From: Roseibaca sp. Y0-43
Lineage (GTDB): Bacteria; Pseudomonadota; Alphaproteobacteria; Rhodobacterales; Rhodobacteraceae
Direction: 5' to 3'
DNA: 64,000 nucleotides
Assembly: GCF_020667835.1 (NCBI RefSeq)
Contig: NZ_JAFMPR010000005.1
Span: forward strand, 1-64,000
A program made the translations under genes and the position numbers. The notes under the pieces are model-generated. The model was not told the origin of the DNA, made no database searches, and worked only from the letters and a program-made list of their open reading frames with translations. Below, in pieces: positions 26,144 through 35,973 of the stretch; position 1 is the stretch's first letter, and each line of letters opens with the position of its first letter.

Positions 26144-27604
26144 TCAGGCTCTGGCCGGTGCGGGGGCAATACCCTGCACCAATGCGGTGTCGACCTCGTC
26201 CGCGCCTTGCTCCAGCGCGGCTTTCTCGATCGCGTCGCGCATGGTGCGCGCGGCCGAGATACGGGTCAGAATGGGGTGTTGGGCCACGATGCGGTCCAGC
26301 TCTGCCTTGGCGGCGGCGGACCATGGCAGGTCGCGTTTCAGCTCTGCGGGCGTGGCTTCATGCGCGTCCATCTGGCTGCCCAGCGGCAGGATGTGGAAAA
26401 GCGCATCGAACAGGCCGTTGCAGACCTCTTGCAGCACATAGGTCGCGCCCGCATAGCCCATCATCGGCGTTCCGGTGTGGCGGCGGATCGCAGCTCCCGG
26501 AAAACTGGCCGGAATGAACGCAGGCGCAGGCCCATGCCCGGCCTTCAACTCGGCCAGATACATCTTCTCGTTAATGGACCCGAACACGATCAGCGGGCGC
26601 TTTTCGCCCATCATGGCGCGGACGCGGTCATTGTCGGTCTTCTTGCCGCGCGTGCGGGCGACCGCAAAGGCGCAAGGCATTCCCAGATCGCCCTCCAGGT
26701 AGTTCCGCAGACCCCGTGCATAGGTCTCATTCGCGACCACGGCGAAACTGGCGGTCGCGTAGAAATCCTGCGTGACCGAGCGCCACAAATCCCACATGGG
26801 CTTCAGCGTCGAATGCTTCTCGCGGGTGATGAACGGCTCCGGGTCCAGCCCCAGCAATTCACCCAGACGGCGCAGGAACTTGGTCGTGCTGTCCATGCCG
26901 ATGGGCGCTTGCAGATAGGGCTTACCCAGCACTTCGGCCAATCCACGCCCGAATTCGCGATACATGCAGATGTTCACATCGGCGTTCACAAGGTTGCGCA
27001 TCTCGGCCAGATGGGCACCCAGCGGCATGACCATGTTCACCTCTGCCCCGATCCCTTCCACCAAGCGGCGGATCTCGGCCAGGTCCGACGGCATGTTGAA
27101 CGTGCCATACATCGGCCCAAGGATGTTCACGCGCGGGCGTGCGCCCTCTTCACGGGTCTTCTCAGGCGGCATCCGGCCCTTGGTCATCCCAAATTCGGTA
27201 AAGATCCACGTCATCGCGCGATCAGCGGCTTCCCACTGGTCCTCGTCGATGGTGCGCGGCAGGAAGCGCTGGATATTCGTGCCTTGCGGGGTCACGCCGC
27301 CGCCGATCATCTCGGCGATAGAGCCCGTGACCACCACGGCGGGCAAAGCGGGGTCGAGCGTTTTCCAGGCGCGTTTCATGGCGCCCTCGGTTCCATCTCG
27401 ACCCAACTCCTCCTCGCCGAGGCCTGTGACCACGATGGGCAATTCATGGGGCGGCAGCGCATCGGTGTAATGCAGCACCGATGTCACCGGCAGGTTCTCG
27501 CAGCCCACCGGGCCGTCGATGACCACCTGCAAGCCCTTGACCGCGCAAAACGCGTAGACCGCGCCCCAATAGCCCCCTGCCCGGTCGTGATCTTGTATCA
27601 GCAT
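26144..27604 (-). CDS. bchZ: Chlorophyllide reductase subunit Z
   Basis: A 486-residue nitrogenase-like catalytic subunit of chlorophyllide a reductase, which reduces ring B. It starts [19 protein letters not shown] and has the cluster-binding cysteine region [19 protein letters not shown]. Its start overlaps the bchY stop by one base (TGATG). It works with BchY as a heterotetramer fed by BchX. Confidence 0.97.
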   Translation of the reverse strand: MLIQDHDRAGGYWGAVYAFCAVKGLQVVIDGPVGCENLPVTSVLHYTDALPPHELPIVVTGLGEEELGRDGTEGAMKRAWKTLDPALPAVVVTGSIAEMIGGGVTPQGTNIQRFLPRTIDEDQWEAADRAMTWIFTEFGMTKGRMPPEKTREEGARPRVNILGPMYGTFNMPSDLAEIRRLVEGIGAEVNMVMPLGAHLAEMRNLVNADVNICMYREFGRGLAEVLGKPYLQAPIGMDSTTKFLRRLGELLGLDPEPFITREKHSTLKPMWDLWRSVTQDFYATASFAVVANETYARGLRNYLEGDLGMPCAFAVARTRGKKTDNDRVRAMMGEKRPLIVFGSINEKMYLAELKAGHGPAPAFIPASFPGAAIRRHTGTPMMGYAGATYVLQEVCNGLFDALFHILPLGSQMDAHEATPAELKRDLPWSAAAKAELDRIVAQHPILTRISAARTMRDAIEKAALEQGADEVDTALVQGIAPAPARA

Positions 27605-29223
27605 CAGATCATCTCCTGCGCTTTGGCGGCGCGGGCGGCCTTGTCGAGTTTCTTCTGGTGCTGGGCGCGGAAATCAGGGCGCAGATTGGGGCTGCCTTCC
27701 CAGATACCGGCGGTGTCGCCCTCGCCCACGCCCTCGAAGAAGTCGCGCATCTTGTCCATGCGCGCCTTGCCCGCGATGGCGGCGTTGACGACCTCGCCCA
27801 AAGACCCGGCCCCGGCTGGCCCCATCAGGGGGCGTGCGGAAATGAGGTTGGTGAAATACAGGGCCGGCACGCCCTTTTGCTTGGCATGCTGCACCACGGG
27901 CGTGGTGCCGATGACCAGATCGGGGTCCAGCCCGTCGGCAGCTGCCAGATCATCGGCCAAGGATGCGCGGAACTTCACCGCCACGCCGCGCGCTTCCAGC
28001 CATTCGCGGTCATGCGCGGACCAGCGCGAGGCCGCGCAAGCCGTGCCCACATAGGCCACATCCGCACCGCTCTCGATCAGCAGGCGCGCAACGATCAATT
28101 CAGAGCCTTCATAGCCCGACAAAGTGATCCGCCCCTTGATCGGGTTCGCCGCCAGCGCACCCTTGATCGCGGGGATGAAGGCGTTTTGCGCCGCAGCCAC
28201 CTGCGCGGGGTTCACCCCCATCGCATCGCCAATCGCGGCCAGCCAGTTATGCGTGCCGTCCACGCCCACGGGGGCAGAGCCGACAACGGGACGGCCCGCC
28301 GCTTCAAACTCGCGCACCGCCGCCGAATAGAACGGGTGGATCGCCGCCACCGCCCCGCAATCGAGCGCGGCATAAAGCTCGCGCCATTCGCGCGTGGGCA
28401 CGACCGGGCCAGCGGCCAAACCCATGGGCGCCAGCATCGCGCCGATCATCATGGGATCAGCCGGGAACATTTCGCCCAACAGCGTCACGGTCGGGCGGTC
28501 CGAGCGGCCCGCCTTGGGCGCGGGCACCGGGCCCGCCGCCACTTCCTGGCGCGCATAGTTCAGCATGGCCCCGGCCAGCACGTCTTTCGCTTCGGCATGG
28601 GTTGGAATGCCAAAGCCCGGCACGTCGATGCCGATGATCCGCACGCCGTTGATTTCCTTGGGCAACAGCCGCAGCGGCACGCCGCTGGCGGTAGGCACGC
28701 AGAGGTTCGTCACCACGATCGCGTCGTAGCGGTCGGGATCGGCCATTTCGTGCACAGAATCGCGGATATCCTCGAACAGCTTGCCCGTAACCAGCGTTTC
28801 CGAGTTGAAGGGCACATAGCCCACGGACCGGCGCGCGCCGTAGAAATGGCTGACAAAGGTCAGGCCATAGACGCAACAGGCCGACCCGCTGAGAACCGTC
28901 GCCACCCGGCGCATCCGCAGGCCCACGCGCAGGCTGCCAAACGCGGGGCACATGGATTCGGGACGGTCATGCGGGCCTTGGGGATAGTCCTTGGCGAATT
29001 GGTCCAGCACCGCACCATTGCCCGAGGCCCGCGCCTGCGCCGCCATCTGTTCGGCGGGAGCGTGGCAGCCCATGCCGTCAGGCGAGACGGCCCCCTCGGC
29101 GGGCAAATCGCTGTCCAGCACCTCGACCGGGGCATCGGCGGCGGTGTCATAGCTGACCTCGCCCGATGCAGCGGTGTGCGGGCTGGTCCGCTTGGGGGCT
29201 CCGAAATCCTCAGGCATCGTCAT
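27604..29223 (-). CDS. bchY: Chlorophyllide reductase subunit Y
   Basis: A nitrogenase-like subunit of 539 residues when started at ATG 29223 ([13 protein letters not shown] 29217 is an alternative). It has [16 protein letters not shown], the [16 protein letters not shown] cysteine segment and the [16 protein letters not shown] region. The start overlaps the end of bchX by 14 bp. The open frame extends upstream only inside bchX. Confidence 0.96.
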   Translation of the reverse strand: MTMPEDFGAPKRTSPHTAASGEVSYDTAADAPVEVLDSDLPAEGAVSPDGMGCHAPAEQMAAQARASGNGAVLDQFAKDYPQGPHDRPESMCPAFGSLRVGLRMRRVATVLSGSACCVYGLTFVSHFYGARRSVGYVPFNSETLVTGKLFEDIRDSVHEMADPDRYDAIVVTNLCVPTASGVPLRLLPKEINGVRIIGIDVPGFGIPTHAEAKDVLAGAMLNYARQEVAAGPVPAPKAGRSDRPTVTLLGEMFPADPMMIGAMLAPMGLAAGPVVPTREWRELYAALDCGAVAAIHPFYSAAVREFEAAGRPVVGSAPVGVDGTHNWLAAIGDAMGVNPAQVAAAQNAFIPAIKGALAANPIKGRITLSGYEGSELIVARLLIESGADVAYVGTACAASRWSAHDREWLEARGVAVKFRASLADDLAAADGLDPDLVIGTTPVVQHAKQKGVPALYFTNLISARPLMGPAGAGSLGEVVNAAIAGKARMDKMRDFFEGVGEGDTAGIWEGSPNLRPDFRAQHQKKLDKAARAAKAQEMI

Positions 29224-30214
29224 AGACCACTTCAAGGCTGACTTTTTCCACCGCGTTCTTGCCGCGCATATCGGCATCGGTCGCGGGCACCAGAACCACG
29301 TCGCCGCCTGTATCCTTGCTGTCGAACAGCGCCAGAAGCCCGTCCTGGTTCAGCGGCGCGGGGCGCACGGGCGGGGCGAAAGCGACCGCTTCGGCCAAGC
29401 CCTGGAACATCGCGCCCCACGGGCCTGCGGCGGTGCCGACAATCTGGTAATTGGCCGATTTCTTGCGCAGATCGTCATCGGCGGGGATGGCGGCCAGCAC
29501 GGGAATATCCACGGCCTGCGCGAAAGCCTGCGCCTCGCCCGTGCCGTCATCCTTGTTGATGACAAGGCCAGCCACGCCCACATTGCCGCCCATCTTGCGG
29601 AAATATTCAACCGCCGAGCAGACATTGTTCGCCACATAAAGCGATTGCAGATCGTTCGAGGCGACCAGGATCACTTTCTGCGCCATGTCGCGGGCAATCG
29701 GCAGGCCAAAGCCGCCACAGACCACGTCGCCCAGGAAATCGAGCAGGACATAGTCGAAATCCCAGTCGTGAAAGCCCAGCTTTTCCAGCAGCTCGAACCC
29801 GTGGATAATGCCGCGACCGCCGCAGCCACGGCCCACTTCCGGGCCGCCCAGTTCCATCGCGTAGACGCCGTTGCGCTTGAAGCAGACGTCGCCAATCGCC
29901 ACTTCCTCGCCCGCCAGTTTCTTGGCCGAGGATGTCTCGATGATCGTGGGGCACGCCTTGCCGCCGAACAGAAGGCTGGTCGTGTCGGATTTCGGATCGC
30001 AGCCAATGAGCAGCACACGCTTGCCCATTTCGGCCATCATGCAAGACAGGTTCGCCAGCGTGAAGGATTTGCCGATCCCCCCCTTGCCATAGATCGCGAT
30101 GATCTGGGTGTGCTTGGTCGGTTCCGCCTGCGGCACCTCCAGCGTCGGTTCGGCAGAGGCCTCGTCGCGCAAACGCTGGTCAAAATCTTTGAGGTTCGGA
30201 ATGTCGAGCGTCAT
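29210..30214 (-). CDS. bchX: Chlorophyllide reductase iron protein subunit X
   Basis: A 334-residue NifH-like ATPase that donates electrons to BchYZ. It has the P-loop [12 protein letters not shown] and the [4Fe-4S] cysteines in GRGCGGRG and [12 protein letters not shown] chose ATG 30214 ([13 protein letters not shown]), which overlaps the bchC stop by 4 bp, over the longer frame inside bchC. Confidence 0.97.
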   Translation of the reverse strand: MTLDIPNLKDFDQRLRDEASAEPTLEVPQAEPTKHTQIIAIYGKGGIGKSFTLANLSCMMAEMGKRVLLIGCDPKSDTTSLLFGGKACPTIIETSSAKKLAGEEVAIGDVCFKRNGVYAMELGGPEVGRGCGGRGIIHGFELLEKLGFHDWDFDYVLLDFLGDVVCGGFGLPIARDMAQKVILVASNDLQSLYVANNVCSAVEYFRKMGGNVGVAGLVINKDDGTGEAQAFAQAVDIPVLAAIPADDDLRKKSANYQIVGTAAGPWGAMFQGLAEAVAFAPPVRPAPLNQDGLLALFDSKDTGGDVVLVPATDADMRGKNAVEKVSLEVVYDDA

Positions 30215-31167
30215 GCGCTTGCCTCCCAGTCGATAATCATCTTCAGGCAATCAGGATCGCTGAATGCCGTCTCGTAGGCGGGGCCGGCCGCGTCGGGGCG
30301 GGCATGGTGGGTAATCAGACCGGCCAACGACAGGCGGCCCGTGTCGATCAGCTCGCGCGTGGCGATCAGGTCTTCCGTCTGCCATTCGGCGGCGATGCGC
30401 AGGCGCATCTCGCGCATGAAGGCGGGAACGAAATTGAACTGGATGGGCTTGGTGTAGAACCCGGCCAGCACGACCTCTCCGCCCTTGGCGATGCGCCCGA
30501 TCAGGCTGTCCAAAAGCCCCTCCGCGCCAGAGGCATCCATGATGACGTTGTAATCGCGGCGCGGGTCGGTATCGGGGTGCAGCACCTCGTAGCCCTCGGC
30601 CCCGGCGGCGCGTTTCGGGTTGATCTCCCACACGGTCGGTGCGGGCGCGCCCATGGCGATGGCGATGCGCGCCATCAGGCGGCCCAGCACGCCATGGCCG
30701 ATAATCAGGTCGGGCATGGTGGCGGCGGGGGCCGCAATGGCATGACGCGCGGTCGCGGCCAGCGCAAGCAACGCGCCTTCGGGCCCCATCGCGCCATCCA
30801 CACGGGTGACGCGCGCGGCATTGCTGACCAAATGGCGCGAGGCCGCGCCGAACAGCCCGTAGATCGGGCCGGTTTCACTGGGGGCGAAGCAATTCGCACC
30901 GGGGACGAACACACGCTCGCCCACGCGGTAGCCACTTTCCGCCCCTGCTTCGACGATCTCGCCACAGGCCTCGTATCCGGGGACAAGCGGGTAGCCCATG
31001 CCCGGAAAGGGCGGCATGTCGCCGGTCCAGAACAGCTTTTCGGTGCCGGTCGACACGCCCGAATGATCGACCCGGACAAGCAGATCCTGCGGCCCCGCAT
31101 CCCGCAAACCAACCGATCCCAACTGGATCTGGCGCGGAGCGGAAAGGATGATGGCCTCGGTCTGCAC
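30211..31167 (-). CDS. bchC: 3-hydroxyethyl bacteriochlorophyllide a dehydrogenase
   Basis: A 318-residue member of the zinc-type alcohol dehydrogenase superfamily, oxidising the 3-hydroxyethyl group to the acetyl group of bacteriochlorophyll a. It starts [20 protein letters not shown] and has [20 protein letters not shown] and the nucleotide-binding [11 protein letters not shown] segment. It lies downstream of two PpsR-type sites and 101 bp after crtF, and overlaps bchX by 4 bp. Confidence 0.97.
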   Translation of the reverse strand: MQTEAIILSAPRQIQLGSVGLRDAGPQDLLVRVDHSGVSTGTEKLFWTGDMPPFPGMGYPLVPGYEACGEIVEAGAESGYRVGERVFVPGANCFAPSETGPIYGLFGAASRHLVSNAARVTRVDGAMGPEGALLALAATARHAIAAPAATMPDLIIGHGVLGRLMARIAIAMGAPAPTVWEINPKRAAGAEGYEVLHPDTDPRRDYNVIMDASGAEGLLDSLIGRIAKGGEVVLAGFYTKPIQFNFVPAFMREMRLRIAAEWQTEDLIATRELIDTGRLSLAGLITHHARPDAAGPAYETAFSDPDCLKMIIDWEASA

Positions 31168-31223
31168 GTCTGGTCCTCTCTTGTCTGGCGGGAAGCGTCA
31201 CGGGGAAGTGACTCGGCCCTATG

Positions 31224-31267
31224 TGTAATCTTATTGATACAACACTTACTGTCAATCTTTATTGACA
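31224..31267 (-). promoter_or_regulatory. Paired CrtJ/PpsR palindromes upstream of bchC
   Basis: Two TGT-N12-ACA palindromes, 31224-31241 and 31250-31267, are separated by 8 bp. The second is a perfect palindrome (ACTGTCAAT, 4-base centre, ATTGACAGT). R. capsulatus bchC has two CrtJ sites with the same spacing, where CrtJ represses under oxygen and overlaps the promoter. Binding here is inferred from that match. Confidence 0.85.
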
Positions 31268-31268
31268 G

Positions 31269-32393
31269 TTATTTTGCCCGATCTTTAGGCAGTGCCGGTT
31301 TGCGCGCCTCGACCACGCCGGTCACATAGGGGCGCGCGGCTTTGGGCGTTGAAATCTGGGTGAATCCGGCTTTCGCCAGCGCCGCGCCGATCTCTGCGGC
31401 AGAGCGTGTGCGCCCGGTTTGCATGGCCAGCGTGTAAACCGCGAAATACACATCCGTCTGCGGATCGGGCTTTGCCCCGCCCGACATCGGCTCGATCACC
31501 AGCACCCGGCCACCGGGCGGAAGTGCGGCATAAACCTTTGCAAGAAGCGCCGCGACGGTCGCGTCCGCATGGTCATAAAGCACCCGCACAAGGCTGATCG
31601 CATCGGCCCCTTGCGGCAGCGGGTCGGTGCGGAACGATCCGCCATGCCGCGCCACATCGGCGGGCAGCGCGGCCCCGGCCACCACGTCGGGCAGATCGAA
31701 CAACGCAAGCGACAGGTCCGGGTAGCGCGCCCGCACCGCGCGCAGGAACGCGCCCGTGCCGCCGCCAATATCCAGAAGCTGACCCACGCCTTTCAGGTCC
31801 ACCATGCGCAGCGCATCTTGCGCGACAATGCCTTGGCTGTCGGCCATCAGCCGCGAATAGCGCGCCGTAACCTCCGGGTCCATCGGGCCGGTCGCGCCGA
31901 ACACATAGGGCCAGAACCGGGCCAGATCGGGGTCGGTTTCGCCGCGGATAAAGGCTGCCGGGTCGGCCAAGTCCCGATACAGAACCGAATGGTGCCGCAC
32001 CATGTCGGCCAGCCCCGGCACGCCCAGAAACGCAGCGCCCCGGCGTGACAGCCTGTAACGCGTCCCGCGCCGCAGCATCAGCCCCATGCCCGCGCCCGCT
32101 TGGGCCAGAATGCCCATCCGATCGGCGGGAACACCCGCGCGCTGCGCCAGTGCGTCCACTGTCGCGGGCCCATCGGCCAGCAGGTGCAGAACCCGCAGTT
32201 CCACCAGCGCGGTCAACATCTGGCTTTGGACGAAGCCCTGCATCAGGTCGAACAGCGCCGCACCCTCGCGCCGCGCAATGCCCCGCAGCCCCGGCACCCG
32301 CGCACAAAACGCCTGAAACCGGGTCGAGGCCGCCAGCCGGTTGACCAGCCCCACCGGGCGGAAGGGCTGTTCAGGGGCGGTCATGTCGGTCAT
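31269..32393 (-). CDS. crtF: Hydroxyneurosporene / demethylspheroidene O-methyltransferase
   Basis: A 374-residue SAM-dependent O-methyltransferase of the spheroidene pathway. It has an N-terminal helical dimerisation domain (ALFDLMQGFVQSQMLTALVE) and a Rossmann fold with LLDIGGGTGAFLRAV, followed by DLPDVVAGA. It lies 3 bp after crtE, so crtE-crtF form one operon, with read-through into bchC likely as in the Rhodobacter superoperon. Confidence 0.95.
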   Translation of the reverse strand: MTDMTAPEQPFRPVGLVNRLAASTRFQAFCARVPGLRGIARREGAALFDLMQGFVQSQMLTALVELRVLHLLADGPATVDALAQRAGVPADRMGILAQAGAGMGLMLRRGTRYRLSRRGAAFLGVPGLADMVRHHSVLYRDLADPAAFIRGETDPDLARFWPYVFGATGPMDPEVTARYSRLMADSQGIVAQDALRMVDLKGVGQLLDIGGGTGAFLRAVRARYPDLSLALFDLPDVVAGAALPADVARHGGSFRTDPLPQGADAISLVRVLYDHADATVAALLAKVYAALPPGGRVLVIEPMSGGAKPDPQTDVYFAVYTLAMQTGRTRSAAEIGAALAKAGFTQISTPKAARPYVTGVVEARKPALPKDRAK

Positions 32394-32396
32394 GGG

Positions 32397-33275
32397 TTAC
32401 ACCCGCACGGGCGCGACAGGGGTCATGCGTTCGGCGTATAGCCGCACAAGCTGCGCCAACTGCCCTTCGCCGGGGCAAGAGGGGATGGACGCGATCGCGC
32501 CCGACAGGATGTCCTGCAAATGCTTGATCGCGCCTTGCACGCCCATCGCCTCGACGGCAGAGGGGCGGGCATTGGCGGCGTCCTGCCCTGCGGGCTTGCC
32601 AAGCGCCGCTTCGTCATAAAGCGCATCGCGCAGATCGTCAGCCACCTGGAACGCCTCGCCAATGCGCGCGCCCAGCTCTTCCCAAGCGTCGGGGTCTTGG
32701 CCCGCAGCCAGCGCCCCCATCTGCGTGGCGGCGACAAACAACGCGGCGGTTTTCGAGCGGTGATAGGCGCGCAGATCGACCTTCGCCTCGCTCTCCCATC
32801 CCTGCCCCGCGCAGATACCATGCGGCATACCGGTGTGCCGCGCGAGCAGGCGCACCAGCTTCAGCGCGCGCAAGGCATCGGCCTCGGCGGCGCGGCCCAG
32901 TTCGTCAAAGGCCGCGATAATCAGGCTATCGCCCGACAGCACCGCCAGCGGTTCGGAAAAGGCCAGATGGATGGTCGGCTTGCCGCGCCGGAAATCGGCA
33001 TTGTCGAAGGCAGGCAGGTCGTCATGCACAAGGCTTGCGCAGTGGATCAGCTCTAGCGCGATGGCCGCCGAATCGGCCAGCGCCGGGCGGTCATCACCGC
33101 AGGCTTTGGCCACCGACAGGCAAATCGTGGGCCGAATGCGCGCCCCACCGGGCGTGACGGCATAATTCAGCGCCGCCGCCAGGCGCGCGGGCACCGCCCC
33201 CTCTGGCTGGCTGGCCCCTTGCGCGCGGGAAATCGCGGCAGTCATCGCACGGTCGATTCGGTGGCTCAGGTCCAT
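32397..33275 (-). CDS. crtE: Geranylgeranyl diphosphate synthase
   Basis: A 292-residue prenyltransferase. The first Asp-rich motif is HDDLPAFDNADFRRGKPT and the second is VADDLRDALYD. GGPP feeds both carotenoid synthesis and the bacteriochlorophyll phytyl tail. The start at 33275 (MDLSHRIDRAM) has an AAGGGGG site 5 bp upstream; a second ATG at 33296 has weaker support. It is divergent from crtD. Confidence 0.95.
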   Translation of the reverse strand: MDLSHRIDRAMTAAISRAQGASQPEGAVPARLAAALNYAVTPGGARIRPTICLSVAKACGDDRPALADSAAIALELIHCASLVHDDLPAFDNADFRRGKPTIHLAFSEPLAVLSGDSLIIAAFDELGRAAEADALRALKLVRLLARHTGMPHGICAGQGWESEAKVDLRAYHRSKTAALFVAATQMGALAAGQDPDAWEELGARIGEAFQVADDLRDALYDEAALGKPAGQDAANARPSAVEAMGVQGAIKHLQDILSGAIASIPSCPGEGQLAQLVRLYAERMTPVAPVRV

Positions 33276-33297
33276 GGCGACCCCCTTTGCTGGCATA

Positions 33298-33339
33298 TGT
33301 CAGAACAAATGGACATGTATGTGTAAATTACACTGGACA
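33298..33339. promoter_or_regulatory. Paired CrtJ/PpsR palindromes between crtE and crtD
   Basis: Two TGT-N12-ACA palindromes, 33298-33315 and 33322-33339, lie in the 94-bp divergent gap. They could repress both crtE and crtD. The second overlaps a smaller palindrome (GTGTAAATTACAC). The match to the CrtJ/PpsR consensus and to the known regulation of this gap in Rhodobacter is strong; binding is inferred. Confidence 0.8.
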
Positions 33340-33369
33340 GTTTTGCGCAAAGAGTCAACAATTCCTGAC

Positions 33370-34947
33370 ATGGGCCATTGCAAGGACAGCATCGCCATTA
33401 TCGGCGCGGGAATGGGCGGCTTGGCTGCAGGCATCCGGCTGGCCGCCGCGGGCCGTGACGTCACGATCTACGAGGCGCATGGCTGGCCCGGCGGCAAGAT
33501 GCGCACGGTCGCGTCACAGGCTGGCCCGGTCGATGCCGGCCCGACCGTTCTGACCCTGCGCGACGTGCTGGACGATCTGTTCGCCACCGCCGGAACCACG
33601 ACCAGCGACCAGATCACGCTCAAACCCCTGAACACGCTTGCGCGGCATTACTGGTCCGACGGCACCAAGCTGGACCTGACCCATGACGCAGGCCAGAACA
33701 GCGCGGCCATCGCTACCGCATTCGGCCCGCGCGCCGCGCGCGACTTCGAGCGTTTCAGCGCCGAGACCCGCGCGCTTTACCAAGCCTTCGACGCCCCGAT
33801 CATGCGCGCGCCGCGCCCAAGCGTGCTGGCCTCTGCCCGCGCGGCGCTGGCGCAGCCCCAGATCCTGCCATGGCTGGTGCCGGGCCGGTCGCTGGATGCG
33901 ATGCTGCGCAAGCGCCTGTCCGACCCGCGCCTGCGCCAGTTATTCGGGCGCTATGCCACCTATGTGGGCGGCAACCCGCTTCTGGCCCCCGCCGTGCTTG
34001 GCCTTGTCTGGCAGGCAGAGGCCGCGGGCGTCTGGGCGGTGCAAGGCGGCATGGCGCGGCTGGCGCATTGCCTCGCGGCCCTGTTCGAACGTTTGGGCGG
34101 CAGCTTGCGGCTGAACACGCCGGTCGCGCGCATCCTGACCCACAAGGGCCGCGTCACCGGGCTGCATCTGGCCAATGGCGACCGCGCATCCTGCACGCAG
34201 GTCATTTTCAACGGCGACCCGGCGGCATTGCCCTACCTGCTGGACGTGCCGCAGCGCGCGCCCAAAGCCCGCCAAACCCAGCCGCGCAGCCTGTCGGCGC
34301 GGGTCTGGACCTTTGCCGCAGAGGTATCGGATGACGGCATCGGGCGCGACGCGCTGGCCTATCACACGCTCTTTTTCGCGGATGACCCGGCGCAGGAATT
34401 CACCCCCCTCGCCCACGGCCGCACGCCGCCCGACCCCACGATCTATGTCTGCGCCCAGGACCGTGCCACGGGCCGCGCCCCGGTCGGGCCAGAGCGGTTC
34501 CAGTTCATCCTCAACGCGCCCGCCACGCGGCCCGGCGCCCTCAAGTCGGAGCCATCATGCAACACTCATCCTTTCGAGCGGCTGGCGCGCTTCGGCCTGC
34601 ATCTGACCCCGCGCCCCACGGCGGACAGCCTGACCACACCCGCGCGCTTCGCGATGCTCTTCCCGCACAGCCAGGGGGCGCTCTACGGCCTGTCCCCGAA
34701 CGGGGCGATGGCGACCTTCCAGCGGCCGACGGCACGCACGAAGGTCGCGGGCCTCTATCTGGCCGGGGGGGGCGTGCATCCGGGGGCGGGTGTGCCGATG
34801 GCGCTGATCTCGGGCGGGCACGCGGCGGCAGCAGTGCTCAGCGACCGGATTTCACGCGCAAGGTCGGCCCCAATGGCTACGCCTGGTGGTATGTCGACGG
34901 CATCAGCGATTGCGGCAGCCGCGCCGTCTCGGTCATCGGGTTCATAG
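33370..34947 (+). CDS. crtD: Hydroxyneurosporene desaturase / methoxyneurosporene dehydrogenase
   Basis: A 525-residue phytoene-desaturase-type flavoprotein that introduces the C-3,4 double bond. It has the FAD-binding IIGAGMGGLAAGIRLAAAG and the C-terminal GLYLAGGGVHPGAGVPMAL. I chose ATG 33370 (MGHCKDSIAIIGAG); upstream sequence holds the PpsR-like sites. The last ~33 residues (MATPGGMSTASA...) run through the start of crtC in another frame, giving a long gene overlap. Confidence 0.93.
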   Translation: MGHCKDSIAIIGAGMGGLAAGIRLAAAGRDVTIYEAHGWPGGKMRTVASQAGPVDAGPTVLTLRDVLDDLFATAGTTTSDQITLKPLNTLARHYWSDGTKLDLTHDAGQNSAAIATAFGPRAARDFERFSAETRALYQAFDAPIMRAPRPSVLASARAALAQPQILPWLVPGRSLDAMLRKRLSDPRLRQLFGRYATYVGGNPLLAPAVLGLVWQAEAAGVWAVQGGMARLAHCLAALFERLGGSLRLNTPVARILTHKGRVTGLHLANGDRASCTQVIFNGDPAALPYLLDVPQRAPKARQTQPRSLSARVWTFAAEVSDDGIGRDALAYHTLFFADDPAQEFTPLAHGRTPPDPTIYVCAQDRATGRAPVGPERFQFILNAPATRPGALKSEPSCNTHPFERLARFGLHLTPRPTADSLTTPARFAMLFPHSQGALYGLSPNGAMATFQRPTARTKVAGLYLAGGGVHPGAGVPMALISGGHAAAAVLSDRISRARSAPMATPGGMSTASAIAAAAPSRSSGS

Positions 34948-35783
34948 GGTCGGTTTTCTCGCCGTGGTATCGGTGGTCGGGGCGGCGCGACCCGGCCAAT
35001 CACTGCTGCATCAACGTGGCGACCTATGGGCCAAAGGGGCGGTTCACCATGACCGACCGGGGCCGCAGCGCGCTGCGCCAGTCCGAAGACGTGTTCGAGG
35101 TCGGGCCATCGTCGATGCGCTGGGACGCCGACAAGCTGGTGATCGAGGTCAATGAGATCTCCTCTCCCCCGCTCATCAGCCGGGTCCGCGGCACGATCAC
35201 GCTGCACCCCGAAGTACTGTTCGGACAGGTCCACGACCTGACGCCAGACGGCAGCCACGCATGGCAGCCCTTCGCCCCGATTGCCCGGATAGAGGTGGAC
35301 CTGTCCCCCGGCCACCGCTGGCAAGGCCACGGCTATTTCGATGCGAATTTTGGCACCGCCGCGCTGGAGGATGATTTCAACTACTGGACATGGGGCCGCT
35401 TCCCGCGCGCCCATGGGGCCACCTGTTTTTACGATGCCGTGCTGCGCGACGGGTCCGAACAATCGACCGCGCTGCATTTCCACCCCGATGGGCGGATGGA
35501 GCATATCGCGCCGCCCCCCCGCGCGCGCTTCAAGCGCAGCCTGTGGGCCGTGCGACGCGAGACGCGGGCGGATGCGGGCGTTGTGCCCCGTCAGGTGCTG
35601 CCCATGCTGGACGCGCCGTTTTATACGCGTGCTGCGGTCGAAACGGTCATTGATGGAGAGGCATCCATCGGTGTGCACGAGGCGCTCGACCTGCGCCGCT
35701 TCGCGCAACCGCTACTCAAGCCCATGCTCGCCGTCCGCGTGCCCCGCCGCGCGGGCTGGCGGTTCGAAGATGCGACGGGTTAA
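34557..35783 (+). CDS. crtC: Carotenoid 1,2-hydratase (start uncertain)
   Basis: Hydrates neurosporene or its derivatives at C-1,2. Conserved CrtC sequence begins near 34860 (NGYAWWYVDGISDCG) and continues through FIGSVFSPWYRWSGRRDPAN and HGYFDANFGTAALEDDF. The only in-frame ATG, GTG or TTG upstream of that is ATG 34557, which would add about 94 unrelated residues encoded inside crtD. The true start is therefore unclear, probably around 34830-34860. The gene overlaps crtD by 100 bp or more. Confidence 0.85.
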   Translation: MQHSSFRAAGALRPASDPAPHGGQPDHTRALRDALPAQPGGALRPVPERGDGDLPAADGTHEGRGPLSGRGGRASGGGCADGADLGRARGGSSAQRPDFTRKVGPNGYAWWYVDGISDCGSRAVSVIGFIGSVFSPWYRWSGRRDPANHCCINVATYGPKGRFTMTDRGRSALRQSEDVFEVGPSSMRWDADKLVIEVNEISSPPLISRVRGTITLHPEVLFGQVHDLTPDGSHAWQPFAPIARIEVDLSPGHRWQGHGYFDANFGTAALEDDFNYWTWGRFPRAHGATCFYDAVLRDGSEQSTALHFHPDGRMEHIAPPPRARFKRSLWAVRRETRADAGVVPRQVLPMLDAPFYTRAAVETVIDGEASIGVHEALDLRRFAQPLLKPMLAVRVPRRAGWRFEDATG

Positions 35784-35800
35784 CGGATACAGCGGGTTAA

Positions 35801-35968
35801 CGGGCAGCGGATGGCCGGGGCCTGCCGCTGCCGTCCGTGGATATAGGCACTTTATGGCTGCCAAATCCGTCGGGCCTGCGAACGGCGCACTTGCATCAGC
35901 CGAAGCGGCTGGCCGCCGGGCCGGCCATCCGCGGCCCGTGGGGCGCTACGCGCCTGTTAACCACGGGC
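35801..35968 (+). repeat. Structured intergenic repeat, copy 1
   Basis: A 168-bp element filling most of the crtC-glyS gap. It matches 42605-42436 in opposite orientation along its full length, roughly 70-75% identical by eye. Conserved ends are CGGGCAGCGG and CGCGCCTGTTAACCACGGGC. Internal inverted repeats could fold it: an outer stem CGGATGGCCGG / CCGGCCATCCG, an inner GGAT...ATCC stem, and a terminal hairpin GCCCGTGG / CCACGGGC. No coding potential is seen. It is probably a MITE-like or structured-RNA repeat family. Confidence 0.75.
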
Positions 35969-35973
35969 ATAGG

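Noticed and set aside
34557-34830. N-terminal extension of crtC from ATG 34557
   Set aside because: The ~94 residues are Arg/Gly/Pro-rich and lie inside crtD in another frame; CrtC homology begins later. Coordinates are kept only because no better start exists.
35930-35968. Possible integron attC site (GTTAACC near the end of the repeat)
   Set aside because: The core does not fit GTTRRRY and no integrase gene is in the window.
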